A stretch of DNA of 64,000 nt from Platynereis dumerilii (lineage: Eukaryota > Annelida > Polychaeta > Phyllodocida > Nereididae): assembly GCA_026936325.1 (NCBI GenBank), contig JAPTHN010000011.1:29242501-29306500 (forward strand), in the 5' to 3' direction. The notes under the pieces are model-generated. The model was not told the DNA's origin. It made no database searches and saw only the letters and a program-made list of their open reading frames with translations. The position numbers and the translations under genes are program-made. Below are positions 11,480 to 24,400 of this stretch, piece after piece (the first letter of the stretch is position 1; each line of letters opens with the position of its first letter).

Positions 11480-12010
11480 CAAGGTCACTGCAGATCACTA
11501 TAGAACATTTCAACTGGAATGGTAGTTGATGGAAGAGTGAATGTCAAACAGTCTCGAAGCTTCCGGACAAATTGATTGTGAAAAACACATAGGACAAATT
11601 GATTGGAAAAAACAGATAGGACATATTATTTAAAAACGCTGTAACCCATTGGGGTTATATACGTCAGAGTCAGACATTTGTTGTCCTTGGTAACATGATT
11701 TGATGGCATCAAGAAAGTACAACGGAAAGCATTTACCATCCTCGACTGAAGGTATAGAACGAATGTTGATGCCTTGGGAGTGGACCGACAACTGCCTCCA
11801 AAATCTTCACTCTGATCATTTCAGTGAATGTCTCTACAAATTTCCAGAATGTAAAGGCCGACTTCATGTCTGAGACAGGCCATCTTGATTATCACTAAGA
11901 GATGAACGGAGACTGCTTTCAGGACTGGTGAACGACTTAAATCGAAATTCCCACAATATCTTCCTCTTGGTAATGCTGTATGGCCCCTGTATGACCTACA
12001 TCATCAAGAA
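11480..12010 (+). mobile_element. fossil retroelement copy 3
   Basis: Landmarks CAGTGAATGTCTCTACAAAT and GACAGATAGGACAT-like segments match copies 1 and 2 in the same order. Shorter and more diverged than those; old and broken many times. Confidence 0.35.
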
Positions 12011-12256
12011 CAAGGCCGAGGCCCTTCGCCACGAAGTCCTTCATCTACCCCAGGTCATGCTGCATAGAATTTTGCGTTTCAAATATATTTAGAAGTCAAA
12101 CTTCTCACAAAGGCTTGCAAGAGAAAATTGCGAAGTTTTCAGCAAGAGGGCTGAGTACCTGAGGAAAGTCGAGCAACATTGGAAGGGGGTTTAGGAAATT
12201 GTTTAGCATGACGAGAACAGCATCAACAATGATAATGCCCCATACCTAGGGCCCCA

Positions 12257-14027
12257 TACACTCTAAAAAAAAACAGCCTCCAAAAAACCAAATTTGGTTT
12301 TTGAGGTTGTCCCGCATATTAAACCAACTAGGGTTTGTGGAAATACCAAATTGTTTGGTTTTAACAAAAACCAAATAAAACTGGTTTCTTCATAAACCAA
12401 ACAGATAGGGGGCTGTTTGGATATCTGAGAAATCAGTAGTGGTATTATGTTATCTCATATATAATTGATCCATGGCTGGCCTATCAACTGGGATTCATGG
12501 ATGGATGATTGAGGCTTTACGTCAAGGATTTATGTACTTGGTAGGCTGATTAGGACAGGAGGACACAGAAATCCGGTGCTGCATGATTGAAACAGCCGTC
12601 CAACATAGGCTGTATTTAGTGCGGCAATACAGGATGTAAAATTGTTTATTCCACTTGCCTGGGACCCAAACTCCCACCCCAGCCACTACTGATTACATAA
12701 AATAAGGCTTTATTTGACAATTATTTGCAGCTGCTGCTTTTTTCATTGGGGGGGGGGGGGCGGGATATCTATGGGGCGGGGAAGGTGCTTTGATTTTGTT
12801 TAGATCTGCAAAGAGAAAAGACAAAATTGTAACAGTGAAAACAGAACAGTTATAGAGTATAATAAAGAAACACAGGGAAGAGAGAGTGAAGCTACACACC
12901 CAGCAAGCACTGGAGATAGCTCTAAAATCAGTAGACTTTTCTTCCTTGTTTTACCAAGCAGTCTACAGTCCATTTACGGACTACCAAGATAATAAAATGT
13001 ACTTACCTCACAGAGAAATGCCACTGCAAAGCTATATTACCAATGGGACATTCCGAGAACAGTTGCCTGTGATTGACTAATGTTTGGTCTTAAATCATTC
13101 TCATGTTGGAGTTTTAGGGTGTAGTGATACTTCTACTAAATGTTTAGCTTACCTACTCTTCCACATGTTAAAATATATTCATTAATGATTTCTTGCAAAT
13201 AGTGTCTCTACAATTTTGTAACACAATCATATAATTAACATGCCCGTGCATCAAGCATGGTCTTTTATAACTACAAAGTTGCAAAGTAAATTTTAAAAAG
13301 TATAGTTATAGGTGGCGTCACTCGGCTCACCATTGCTCAGTCATGATTCTTTGACAAACATGAGACTCAATCTACTTAGTAAGTCAACTGTGATATGTAA
13401 GCTGGGAAAAAAAAACCACTTTTTGAGATAATGCACTGTTTTTTTGTTTGTTACAGCTTAGTTATGCTTTCAGTGTTGATAGATTCAATGATTCCTTGCT
13501 GTGTTTGTGTTAATCACTTGTTCCTTGTTAAATTTGAACTTATGCTTGTCAAATGCATGTCAGTATAGATGGCGTTAAGTGTGGTAGAGAAGGAGGCTTT
13601 GTCCTCTGGGGAGCTGATATGTCTCAGCAAGCACAGTGTCGAGTTTGTCTATGAGGTCCATGAAGTTCCTTATACATCGAAACTAGTACAAGGTTATTAA
13701 ATATCACTAGATAAATGAAAACCCATTGTCTCTAAGCAAATTATTTGTGTATGGTAATGTGGTTGATCATTAACAAATGTCGTCATATCGACACATGAAC
13801 CAATATTTATCATGGCATGAAGAACTCTAATACCAGGGTAGACTCATTCCAACAAGAGGCCTTGGTTTTTTGAAAAACCATTTCACCTGAGGAGGAGACC
13901 AATTCCAAAGACAAAAACCAAAAATGACCTGATAAACCAAATTTCAATTCAAAAACCACCATGGTTGTCTCATAAAACCACTTGATATTTTTAAAAACCG
14001 CTTTTGTCCTAAATTTTTTAGAGTGTA
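12257..14027. mobile_element. TIR element with CACTCTAAAAAA ends
   Basis: The left end TACACTCTAAAAAA is matched by TTTTTTAGAGTGTA at the right end. Next to both ends are many ACCAAA/TTTGGT motifs (AAACCAAATTTGGTTTTTG on the left; GATAAACCAAATTT and AAAAACCACC on the right). The 1.77-kb interior holds a SINE copy and no transposase, so it is a non-autonomous DNA element. TA at each end could be a target duplication or part of the end. Confidence 0.6.
12481..12670 (-). mobile_element. SINE copy (window family A)
   Basis: It shares the core TGTACTTGGTAGGCTGATTA, then AGGAGGACACAG and GATTGAAACAGCCGTCC with copies at 14222, 17540, 34420 and 36105. The tRNA-like head is poorly preserved (CTGGGACCCAAACTCCCACC). 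It sits inside the 12257-14027 element. Confidence 0.55.
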
Positions 14028-14221
14028 CCATAAAATTCGGACAAATTCGACAAATTCAGGTCACAAATATAATAATTGTTTTCTTTTTTTCGGGTATGTC
14101 AAGAAACTTAGATATTTAAAAGCACCTTAAAAGAACTAACTTCTCACAACAGCTAGCTTGACAAAAATTCTCAGATTTGCAGCAAGAAGGCAAAAACCCA
14201 ATGAATGTGAAACAAACAACA

Positions 14222-14405
14222 AGAGGATGGATCATTGGAGCTTCATGTCCTGTATTTCTGCACTTGGTAGGCTAATTAGGATACTGAGGAGGATGACACA
14301 GCAATGAGGCAAAGGCTGATTGAAACATGACATGTTGTGAATGTTGAAGGGTTGACCACTCCAAGTGCGAGGGTTGGTTATTCGAGAGTAGCAATCCGCA
14401 ACACT
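14222..14405 (-). mobile_element. SINE copy (window family A)
   Basis: The core reads CTGCACTTGGTAGGCTAATT, then GAGGATGACACAGCAATGAG and GCTGATTGAAACATGAC. It aligns with the better copy at 36105 that carries the tRNA-like head. Confidence 0.6.
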
Positions 14406-14767
14406 GAGCATCACACAGACCAAAGCTATCCTTTTTGGATTTATATTTTTACATTTTTTACAATCAGCAAAAAACGGAAATTGCAAAACCAAAAATAATG
14501 CTTCATCTGGACTTCTAGCATTTTAATTTGATGAAATCATATTGGTATAAAAAGAGTATATATGTGGGGCACTTAAAAAGAATAACATTAAAGAATTGTT
14601 TGACGATTTCCATGCTATTCCAAAATGCATTTATGACACTCAGAACATGTTGCTAAATTGCATTTCTGACACCACAACTAATCTTAAATCAAGAACTTAT
14701 TAAAATGCACATGAACTTTAGGTTATCTAAGAATATTTGTCATAGTATATATCTCGTTTCAGACTAA

Positions 14768-15829
14768 GGCAGACTCCACGAAAAGTGATCTCAGAGGGTA
14801 CACTAAACTTTCCAACCCTTTTGTTATTTCTCTGTTGCTTCCTGGAGCAAGTTAACCTATTACTCAATACACCTGTGAGCTAATGAATAAATATCATTAA
14901 AATAATCCTCAAATATGTCGCTTTTTGCTCTTAAAAATATATTTTTTTAACCCTCATGAGGACATTTTTGGACGACCATACTTACTGGTGATCAGACGTG
15001 CTTACTTTGGCACTCTGTGGAATCTGCTAAAACCAGTTCACGAAAATGTAATGTGTGATTGATAAAACACATCTTGAAAATTATTTTGGAACCATTTTTA
15101 ATTGTGTTGGTCATTATAAAACTTGAAAAAAAGGAAGAATGAAAAAAGACTGCTAATGTAACTCGATTCCGTCACCGGACACTGAGGTTACATTAGCAAC
15201 TTTTACATGAGAATTTTTCGTGTTCTTGCAACTTATGCAAATTTCGAATGTGAAATTCTAAAATTTTATTGAAAAATCTGTCTTATTTGCCTATATACAT
15301 CACCAAAAACATAAACGTCTGGGTGTGGTACCTGTTTTTTTATTGCTAATGTAACTGCAATTTCGCATCTGTCTATTTCATAGAGTAACATTAGCAAACT
15401 TTGTCTATATAAATTACGTTAAGGAACAATTAATTTATCTCAAATTTTTTCTGAACCGAAAGCCAGGTCTCCCAGGAGCAGGCCAGGGGTGGTACCCTGC
15501 TGGTGTTTTCATTTATATTTCAGTAGTATCATCATAAACAAATTCCGTGCTCCATCATTTAACGTTGTTAAATCAGCACAAGGCCATAGTTTTAGTTATT
15601 CTGATCCACCAATTCAACAGCAAATATTGTTTACCCATGATTTTATTTAATGGATTGACACAGTAAAAGATTTAGATTTCAGTCTTTTTTTTTGTCCTGC
15701 CAGCTATCCCTGGAAAAAGCACCCTGAGAAAATCTCAGAAGCTACGAATCAATTATGTCTAGCCTTATCCGTCTTTGTGCTAATGTAACTTGTGGTTGGT
15801 CATTTTGCTGCTTTTCGTGGAATCTGCCC
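14768..15829. mobile_element. PIF/Harbinger-type MITE with internal GCTAATGTAAC repeats
   Basis: The left end GGCAGACTCCACGAAAAG and right end CTTTTCGTGGAATCTGCCC are inverted partners, flanked by TAA on both sides (14765-14767 and 15830-15832). A 3-bp TWA duplication is the mark of PIF/Harbinger. The interior has no transposase. It carries GCTAATGTAAC at 15152, 15345 and 15779, its inverse at 15187, and a one-base variant of the inverse at 15385. These form two hairpin pairs and are candidate transposase-binding sites. Confidence 0.7.
15680..15768. repeat. partial copy of the repeat at 55030
   Basis: TTTTTTTTTGTCCTGCC, CTGGAAAAAGCACC, GAAGCTACGAATCAATTATG and TCTAGCCTTA match, in order, the right half of the 186-bp TIR element at 55030-55215. 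It lies inside the 14768-15829 element. Confidence 0.55.
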
Positions 15830-16419
15830 TAATTCTTACAATTTGCATCTAATTATCTTTTGTTGATTTATTTAATCTGTATTAATTTGCAACAAACATT
15901 CGTACCCTTCGTTACTGTAACTAACATGTTTTTCTAAAATAACCGATGAAATGTGTGTGTATATCTTTGGTAAAAGTGTGCTATTACCCGTGTAATTATT
16001 TTATTAAGCAAACAAGCCTTTACTACTGGCTTTAGAGGTTTTACGCCTACTGTTTCTATACCTTTGTATGTACCCCAATTTAATGATCAATAAAAAAATA
16101 ATAAAACTTACTATGTGTTGTTAATTAAGACTTCTCAATGATTAATTTGGGGATGCTATACATGGCCGGATGCTCATCAGATGCTGCCATCAAGCACATT
16201 GCTCTCAAATATTCAGTTTCTAGGCCACCGCTGATCTGGTGGTTAATTATTATTCAAACTTATATTTAATTAAAATGTTGCTCTTCAGGTTACAATCTGA
16301 GTTTCGATACTACCCATGGAATTGCAGCTTATCCTTGGCGTTGTTGAATTTTCCACTGTGTAACAAATGTAAAAAATGACACAGCGTTTCTAAAAGGTAG
16401 CACTTTGTCAACAAGTGAA

Positions 16420-16700
16420 TTTCATTTAGGGGGCGACAATTAGATTTAGGGGGACCCTGCAGTTTTCCTTGGCGGGGAATAATTTATTTCACTGTAACGG
16501 CAACAATTATTTATTTTGAACATGCGATGTCCCCAAATATTTGTTCTTAAATCCAGCAACACCCTGTTATTAAGAAATACCCCCCACCACACAAAAATAT
16601 TAATTTCACCAAAACTGAGCAAGCAATTGCTTATTTTAAAAAAACTCCAAGCTTTCCACTGGTTTTATTTAACGGTTGCCCCCCCCCCAAGACTTTTTTT
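16420..16700 (+). repeat. dispersed repeat B, copy 1
   Basis: The order is GGGGAATAATTTATTTCAC, GGCAACAATTATTTATTT, CCCCAAATATTTGTTC, then TTAAGAAATACC and AAAAAAACTCCAAGC. It recurs at 52330-52535 in the first intron of UBR7. No coding capacity; class unknown. Confidence 0.6.
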
Positions 16701-16784
16701 TCACATAAGCATCATTTCATAATTCTTTTAATGAAAAATAAGCGATCATTACAGCTGGCCCATAATCGAAATTAGTCATGAAAA

Positions 16785-17435
16785 GAGAGGGGACCATTTC
16801 ACTGTGAAAAAATGCTCTTTTTAACCATCATAACCAATGATGTGTCATCATTATACTTTTAACATGGGAAACATATAGAGGCTGTTTGATTAGTCATGAT
16901 CAAAAAAAGGCCATTTCTTGTCATTAACTGATTTTAGTGTAAAATCAGGTGCATTATCATTTCAGCTTTCTTTTGTCCCAAACCAACAAAGTTCTAGTAA
17001 TTATACAACCAGTCAATTTCTTTTATAAAATTACTGGACATTTCAGTGGTAAAAATTGCATGTTGTAATTCATAATGCCGATGATGTTTCATAATAATAC
17101 CAATACTTTCAATAGTAATTTGATTTAAGGAGTAATACTGCTTGTTATGATTGACAAAATTTAAAAGAAAAGATTGTGCATCAGATTATTATATTATGGC
17201 GTCAGCCAACCATAATTTCAAAGATGTAATCAACTGTTTATTTATTTTCTCTCAATTTTGTACGCCAGTCTTTATGGTCAATAAATCAAATAAAATGAAA
17301 TGGCCTTCTCTTGATCGTGACTAATCAAACAGTAGTGTTTGCTATGTGAAAAGTATGATGATGACACATTATCGGCTATCATGAGTCACAAAGTGCATTT
17401 TCACAGTGGGCCTGTCTTTTTTTCACAACTGATGG
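16785..17435. mobile_element. foldback element with ~140-bp arms
   Basis: The left arm contains GCTGTTTGATTAGTCATGAT and AATGATGTGTCATCATTATA. The right arm has the inverse ATCGTGACTAATCAAACAG and TGATGATGACACATTATCG. The arms enclose about 350 bases of unrelated AT-rich DNA. Typical of a non-autonomous TIR element; superfamily not assigned because no clear target duplication was found. Confidence 0.6.
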
Positions 17436-17539
17436 ACTTGCTGTAATTAATCTCCTTCAACCAAAATACTATTAAAAATAGGCTTATTATATCGGTAAGA
17501 TCATGACACATCACCAGCACCCTTCTCTTCTAACAAATG

Positions 17540-17600
17540 GAACAGGATGATTGAAACTGCTGTCCAACATACATCTTTAAATGTGAGAACTTCTCACAAA
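17540..17600 (-). mobile_element. SINE family A fragment
   Basis: GGATGATTGAAACTGCTGTC followed by CAACATACATCT matches the core of the other family A copies. Only this part survives. Confidence 0.5.
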
Positions 17601-17875
17601 AGCATACAAAGATATCTTTTCATTTCTTCTTGAGTTCCTCCCGCTTCCTTCAGGAGCACCCCGAAGAGATTTGCATAGATTTAATTGCTTAAGGTTGTTT
17701 TAATTAGGTCTAATTACTTCACCAGCTACTTCTATTTCTTTAAAGAAAGCTGCCATAGCTGTCCAGTGTATGCATTATTGAAACTTTTTCACTTCTTCAT
17801 CAGCAATGCTTATTGCATTGCTTGCCTGCACATTTGGTTGATGGCTGACCTGAAGCAGGTGAGGAGAGCAGTCTC

Positions 17876-17893
17876 TGGGGGGGGGGGGGGGGC
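17876..17893 (+). repeat. poly-G tract
   Basis: A run of about 17 G. Similar G runs lie at 12749, 36783, 37164, 44551, 44620, 47926, 48017 and 52200, several next to short inverted or dispersed repeats. Confidence 0.8.
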
Positions 17894-18884
17894 ACGTGCC
17901 AATTGTTTACTTGAGCATGCGTGTTACAGCCTGCCCTAATCGAGCATTGCAAAGCACCTGCTCAGGGCAAGCATAACGAAGAAGACAGCAGGACAACAAA
18001 GAGGCTTCAGACAGCTGCTGCCATAACATCACCTGGAGATCACGTCGTCAGGTAAATATTATCGTGTCTTATACTCAAATATTCACTCAAAGTCTCATAA
18101 TGAACATGTATCATGGGCTCAGTGTATTTTAAAAGCATTGCTAATATGATAGTCCATCAAAGCAAAGCATCCTTCATGATGCAGGTAGAAGCAGTCGCTG
18201 TGTCAACCAATATGATGCTGCAACAATCTGTCAGATCATCTGGGCTTAACCTAATTGGTTGGTAGATCAAGGGTTAATGTGGTGCATAACAGCCTTACAA
18301 CAATGGTAATGAAGATCACTGTGGTCTGTAATTGACTGCAGACATGACACTAAATACTACATGTTGTTTTACAAATATTGATTGAGCAGAGGGATTTGTT
18401 TGTGTTGCATTTGTTATGTGAAAGCCCAATCAGTTCCATTCAAGCGTGACATCAATACAGTCTCAGTTCATTACACAGCAGACACAAATGGCATGGCATT
18501 TACCTGTAAAGAATGCAATGTTACAATGATAGTATACAATTAATAAGTATATCTTAGTGTGTGTTACACAAATACGAAGTAAACAAGACATAGAGATCAA
18601 TACAGTCACTTGATCATATTGCTCTGTATTGCCAAGTGCCACTTATATTGATTAAATGCCAAAACATTATGGCATGGCCAACTCCAAGTTATGCCAAAAA
18701 AGATCACACATGAGATGAGTATTACTGCAGTTTTATGTGGATGTTATCACTGTCTCATGAGACCACAGTTTATTATACCACTATAATAATTTACTGAGAT
18801 GTGACAACACAGGACACTGCTTTTGCTCACCTAGATTTGCTGGGTGGCTGCATGAATACCCACCCCTATTGTTGTTCCTGTATC

Positions 18885-18892
18885 TATAAAAA
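18885..18892 (+). promoter_or_regulatory. TATA-like box upstream of the LRR gene
   Basis: TATAAAAA lies about 530 bases upstream of the first predicted start codon (19419) and upstream of a splice acceptor at 19344. It could drive a leader exon of the LRR gene. An alternative leader exon ends at the donor CGTCAG|GTAAAT near 18051. Neither is proven. Confidence 0.3.
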
Positions 18893-19418
18893 GACGGCAG
18901 AGTAACCTGACTTCTCACTTGGCAATCTCAAGAAGGTTCATACATAAAGGCTATACAATGCTACAACACCATGTAGACAGCAACAGTTCTAAGTTGTACA
19001 TCTCAATCAATTGACAAAATCATCCACAGCTATCAAGTATCAACCACATATATATGAAGCGGCTCAGCACTGCAGAGGAGGTCCACAAGGACTTGTATAC
19101 CATCCTGAGTAAAACAGCATATCAAACACAACTTGCAGTCAAGAGAAGCAGTGATTACTTTTAGTTTCCTTTGGGATTCGCCACACATGATATCTTATTA
19201 TCTTCTACAATGATACATGTGATGTTACAGGTGGGAAACTAGTAATGAAATCTCTCACAGGCTACCAAAACATCCAAGGCAACCACTGATCAAGACTTGC
19301 TGAAGTACGACACCAAGTAACTTGTAGTTTTGTTTTTATTCCAGAACAACCAAGGATGACCAACAAAACTGAAGTAACCCTGACAAATGAGTGACCTTGA
19401 CCTGATTCCCAAGGTCAC

Positions 19419-21380
19419 ATGAGGGACTTCATCATGGTTCTCTGCAGACTTGTCAGCTATCTGTTGCAACAGTTTGTCTTCTTCAGCAACGATGTACAGA
19501 CAACTGCAATAGCTGTGGCTCTGGTTTCTTCCATTTTGTGCAGGTAAATTATCAGGAGAGACACTGGGAGGAATATTTCTATGGTCTAAGTAAAAACAGC
19601 TTTAGTCCATGCATGTAGACAGAGACCCCTCATGCAAGCATCACTTGCAGGCAGTACAAACTGCAGAGGCAATTATCCAGCACTGGTGGGACAGGGGGGA
19701 GGTCTATTGTTTATATAGACTACATATGCAAAGTATCATATATCTCATCAGTCATCATTCTTGCTTTGTAATTAGTTTTTCGAAATTTTTGATGTTTCTA
19801 TTGTGCCATGTAATAAATCAACACCACACGATCTTCACTTAGTTACTTTTAATACTTTTGATTAAGCCAGCATAGCCTACAAAGTATGTGTTAAAGCCAG
19901 ACACATGATTTAGATTTAGATTTGAATAGGTTAGGGAAAGCAAACTCACTCAGAACTGTTCTATTTTACTGAAAGACAAAAACAAAGTTATCAAATGGCC
20001 ACTGAACACTGTGTTTCTAAAATTTCTTTTGCTGTTCAGTATAATATGCAATGTATTTAATTATCTGTTTACAGAAATACTCACTCAAGGTAGAACAGAA
20101 AACATTAAAGTTGCATCTCTTTCGCGTGCACTTATTATTTTTTCTCTTTGAATGCCAACTTTCAGTTTGATCTGGCTGTTGGTGAACATTGCCCTTGGGA
20201 ACTACAAGGAATCTTCAGTGATCACCTGGCTGATAAACTGCATGAGGCACCACATCAGGGAGAACATCACCTGTGGCAGCAGCAGCAGCAGGAGGGGGGT
20301 GAGGAGGATGCAGGAGGGCCAGGTGAGAAGCAGATGAGGAATCTCAAATATGACTCAGTAAACAGTTATCGGTGGTTCTGGGGCCCTTCTGGGGTCGAGC
20401 TGTGCTTGATGTTGGGATCTTAGAATGTCTAGCTTGCCCTTCAAAACATGTAAGCCACTGGTACTGGTATGGTGAGACTGTTAACCCCAAGCTGCTAACT
20501 TGCTACTTTGATTCAGGCGAAACTCCAGGTATTGGTGCTCACAAGAGTAGGCCTATGTAGTATGCATGTTCAGTAGGTTGAGCTGGGTTCATAAACATAT
20601 AGTGCTATCAGTAGTATCAGCGTGGCCCCACAAACATCTTTCAAATTTTATAATTTACAAAAACAAGCAAACACAATGTGTTTTCTGTTTTTAGGCCTGC
20701 CTGCAGCAGGGCTTATGTGACGAGTCAAGCTCTCTCTATCTGTATGACGCTGTGCACAAGATCCTGTTAAAACTATGTACTGTATGAATCTGATTCTTTG
20801 TAGTAATCTTACTTGTGGGTCATTGAAGGCTCTTTTCGAATTTGGCTGGTCTCCGTCACTTATTTGGTTATTTAATTGAAAATATACCTCTACCATCCTG
20901 CACAGTGTCCATTTTTCGCGTCATTATAAAGGAAGGAAGTAAGAAAGGAAGGAAGGAACAAAGGAAGGAAGGAAGGAAGACATAAGATAAATAGATGTAG
21001 ATCATAAATAGATTTGTTTTAGATGTTTAAAAGATGTGTTAGTTCACATTTTTCGTTTATGTCTTATTCCCAAAATTAAGGCCCCCAAAACCTACACACA
21101 ACCAGCAAAATGTTCGTCCAATTACTGAAATTTTTCAGCAAAGTATTGTAATTTTTCAGCAAAGTATTGTAATTTTTCAGCAGTAGTATATGCTTTGCTA
21201 TAATTCATTATATTCAATGCATTTACCAAACACCACCTTGATTAACAATTCATTAGAGTAGAAGTTAGGCGACATATTGATAAAAAGTCAGCTAGATACC
21301 TGAGTACATTTATAGATACGATTCTGACTTATACAATACATAGGTATCGAATAATTAGATAGACATATAGATAGATATGC

Positions 21381-21417
<37 letters not shown>

Positions 21418-24400
21418 CATAGATAGATACACAGTTAGAGAGTTAGAGACGTACAGAGACAGAGCTAGAGAGACAGCTAGACAGACAGACAGACAGACAT
21501 ACAGACAGCTAGACAGACAGACAGACAGATAGATAGGCCTAGGCCTCGGCAGGCTGGCAGGCCTACGTATACACTCTCTGAGTGTTCGTTCTTGTTTGAC
21601 AATGTATCCACTCACCTGTCATCAAAGGTTATTAAACCCTTGACCTTACACAAGGGAAGTGTGAGAAGGCAATGCATCATGACCTTACAAGTTCAAACTA
21701 ATTCAGGAAATCACTTAATAAAAGCACAATACCCCCAGTCCTAGGGCAATCATTTCAAAGCTCAGGACAACTGCATTACCTTTTACACAATTGCTAATAA
21801 ATATCACTTTATAACAGAAGAGAATAGCATGCAGGATGAGAACGAGAAGAGCCTTTAATGCAACCAACCGAATTTAATCGATAACTGCCAATAATTTGAC
21901 CATTGTCTTTTGTTCAATCATAACTCTTCCTATGACAAGATGCTATGTACGTGCAAGCAAAATCAGACTATAGACAATATTATCAATATCTACTAATAAA
22001 CTCCCAGATTGAAAAATATACATTCTTATACTCCATAAATACACACCATAGTATTCATGGAGTGTATTTACTGAAGGGTGACCTCATGGTCATAACCTGA
22101 CATTAACCTGTATAGGCTTACAGCTTCACTTGAAAGTTCATTGTCCTCTACCAACAAAGATTCCCCAACTATGGGACATAGGGTTTTATATTCTTGACTT
22201 GGGTCTACCTTTGTTGGAAAAGGTCTATTTCAATCAAGAAATAATTAAATTAATCAACACAACATTAATGAGCCCATTAGAAACCAACCAAATGACAGTC
22301 CTAACTCAATTTTCTTATTAATTATACAGAACCCTCAACGAAGAAGACTCCTGAGAAGTCAGAGCACATCCACATACAGATCTCCTTGGAAGAACAGAAA
22401 AGTCTCCAGGCAAAACACATCACCATGCTTGGGGTCAGTGGCCTTTAAAGTTCATTGAGAGATTGTCATAAGCTCAAGTTAATAATGGGATGACAGATTT
22501 TGAGCTAACACCAAGGTCATTAAAAGCAAACACTAATTTTGCTGTCAGATATTATTAACATGAAAAATCAGTTGACTAACATACAAAATGCTGTTCTATT
22601 CAAACTTTTAAAGATCAAGGACATACTTGACCAATTAACTGAATTTCTTCTTCAGAGATTTGATCATCCCTCAAATATCTCCCCTCTGTCCAGGAGGACC
22701 TCTGGAAGTGGATTTGAGGTAATGACACATTTATTTAATCAAAAATAATAAGCTTATGCTCTTCAAATTCAGAATAAGTATGCAGAAGAGCCATACAGTA
22801 TGACAAACTGCACAGCATTTTCTCAATGTCACTGGTCGGAAGCTATTTGAGGACATTGGTGATGTCATTACAGGTCCTGTACTTTACATTGAAATGAGTG
22901 GTCAATTCGTCATTGGGAAAAATATGACCTCAATGGTCAATGATAGGACTCATCCATGAACTTCTGTAGACAAATATATGACCTCACTAACTGGATATGA
23001 CTCATCATAAGTACAACACAGAAAGTATAGGGACATGAGGACCACTTTGGTAGTCACTCGTTATTCCTTGGCTGTAAGTTGCTAGACATTGGCTTCAACC
23101 AAGTACCTTCAAAGGTGCAGATAAAGCTGTCGAATATGAGCTGTTCAAGCAAAATGTTCACCTCTACTGAAAATCATTGTAAGAATAACATCCGATCACT
23201 AAGAGTTATACTTTTCTTGCATTTCAGTCACTCGGGCCTAGCGAGGTGCCCAGAGCGCATTGGTTTCCTTGGATCTCAGCTGCTGATCCTGTCTCTTTCT
23301 AACAACTACCTGCCATACATTCCTGATGAAGTGGGCTGTTTGCTCGGGCTACAAGAGCTGCATCTTCAGTGTAACAGGTTGAAAGCTTTACCTGTAAGTA
23401 TCTGAATGAAAATCATGAAATGTTTATTACTTAATAATAATAATATTTATATGACTTGATTTCGAACTAACACTGTCAATAACATGCCCACTTATCTGCA
23501 CTGAACATCAAATATCTGGATTTCATTTGCAGAAAAGTATAGGAAACCTGTCGAAACTAAAGCGATTAAACCTTGCGAACAACAAACTGACTTCATTGCC
23601 TCAGAGCATAGGATATCTTTCCGGGTTGAAACTTCTCGAGGTCATGAATAACCGTTTAGAAAGCCTTCCACCGGAGATAGGACAACTGAGAAATCTCAAA
23701 AGTTTATTTCTAGAGTAAGTATAGGTCTTCCTATTTGTTTTTCGAGTCTAACGTTAGTAGAAACATATCTTAAGACTTACATGACATTGATGAATAATTC
23801 AAATTAACGAATGATTGATTTCTCTTTCAGTTCCAACGCACTAACAAGTTTACCTGTAGAAATAGGACATTTGTCAAGACTGAGGGTATTTATTTATCCA
23901 TTATCAGAAAGCATACTTATATCAAAAAACATTATTCAACATCAAGTTACAAGAATCACCTTGCCATCAAGAAAATACTCTGAATCTATTTTTTCAAATC
24001 TTGAACTTCAGAATTCTGTACCGATTTTCTATTTTCATTTCTGGCCTCTGCTAATATTTCAGAAACTATACGTGGGAGGAAACAACTTGACAGAACTACC
24101 AGAATCGATAGGAAAATTGATATGCCTTGAAGAATTGTGTGCCTCCAATTGTAATTTAGATGACCTGCCGTTAACCATCACCAAATGTGCCTCTTTACGA
24201 AGAATATGGGTTGAAGACAACATGTAAGTTCATGGCCAAACATTTAATGACTCAACGTTCGCCAAACTTATCAAGTCTATAGTTAGATGCTGAAAGGATG
24301 ATCAAGAGACAAGACACACCATTGGCTATCTTGACTCACATAGTGCACATACCAGTGAAACTGCGCTCTCTCTACCCATATTAAAATATTTGAAACTTGA

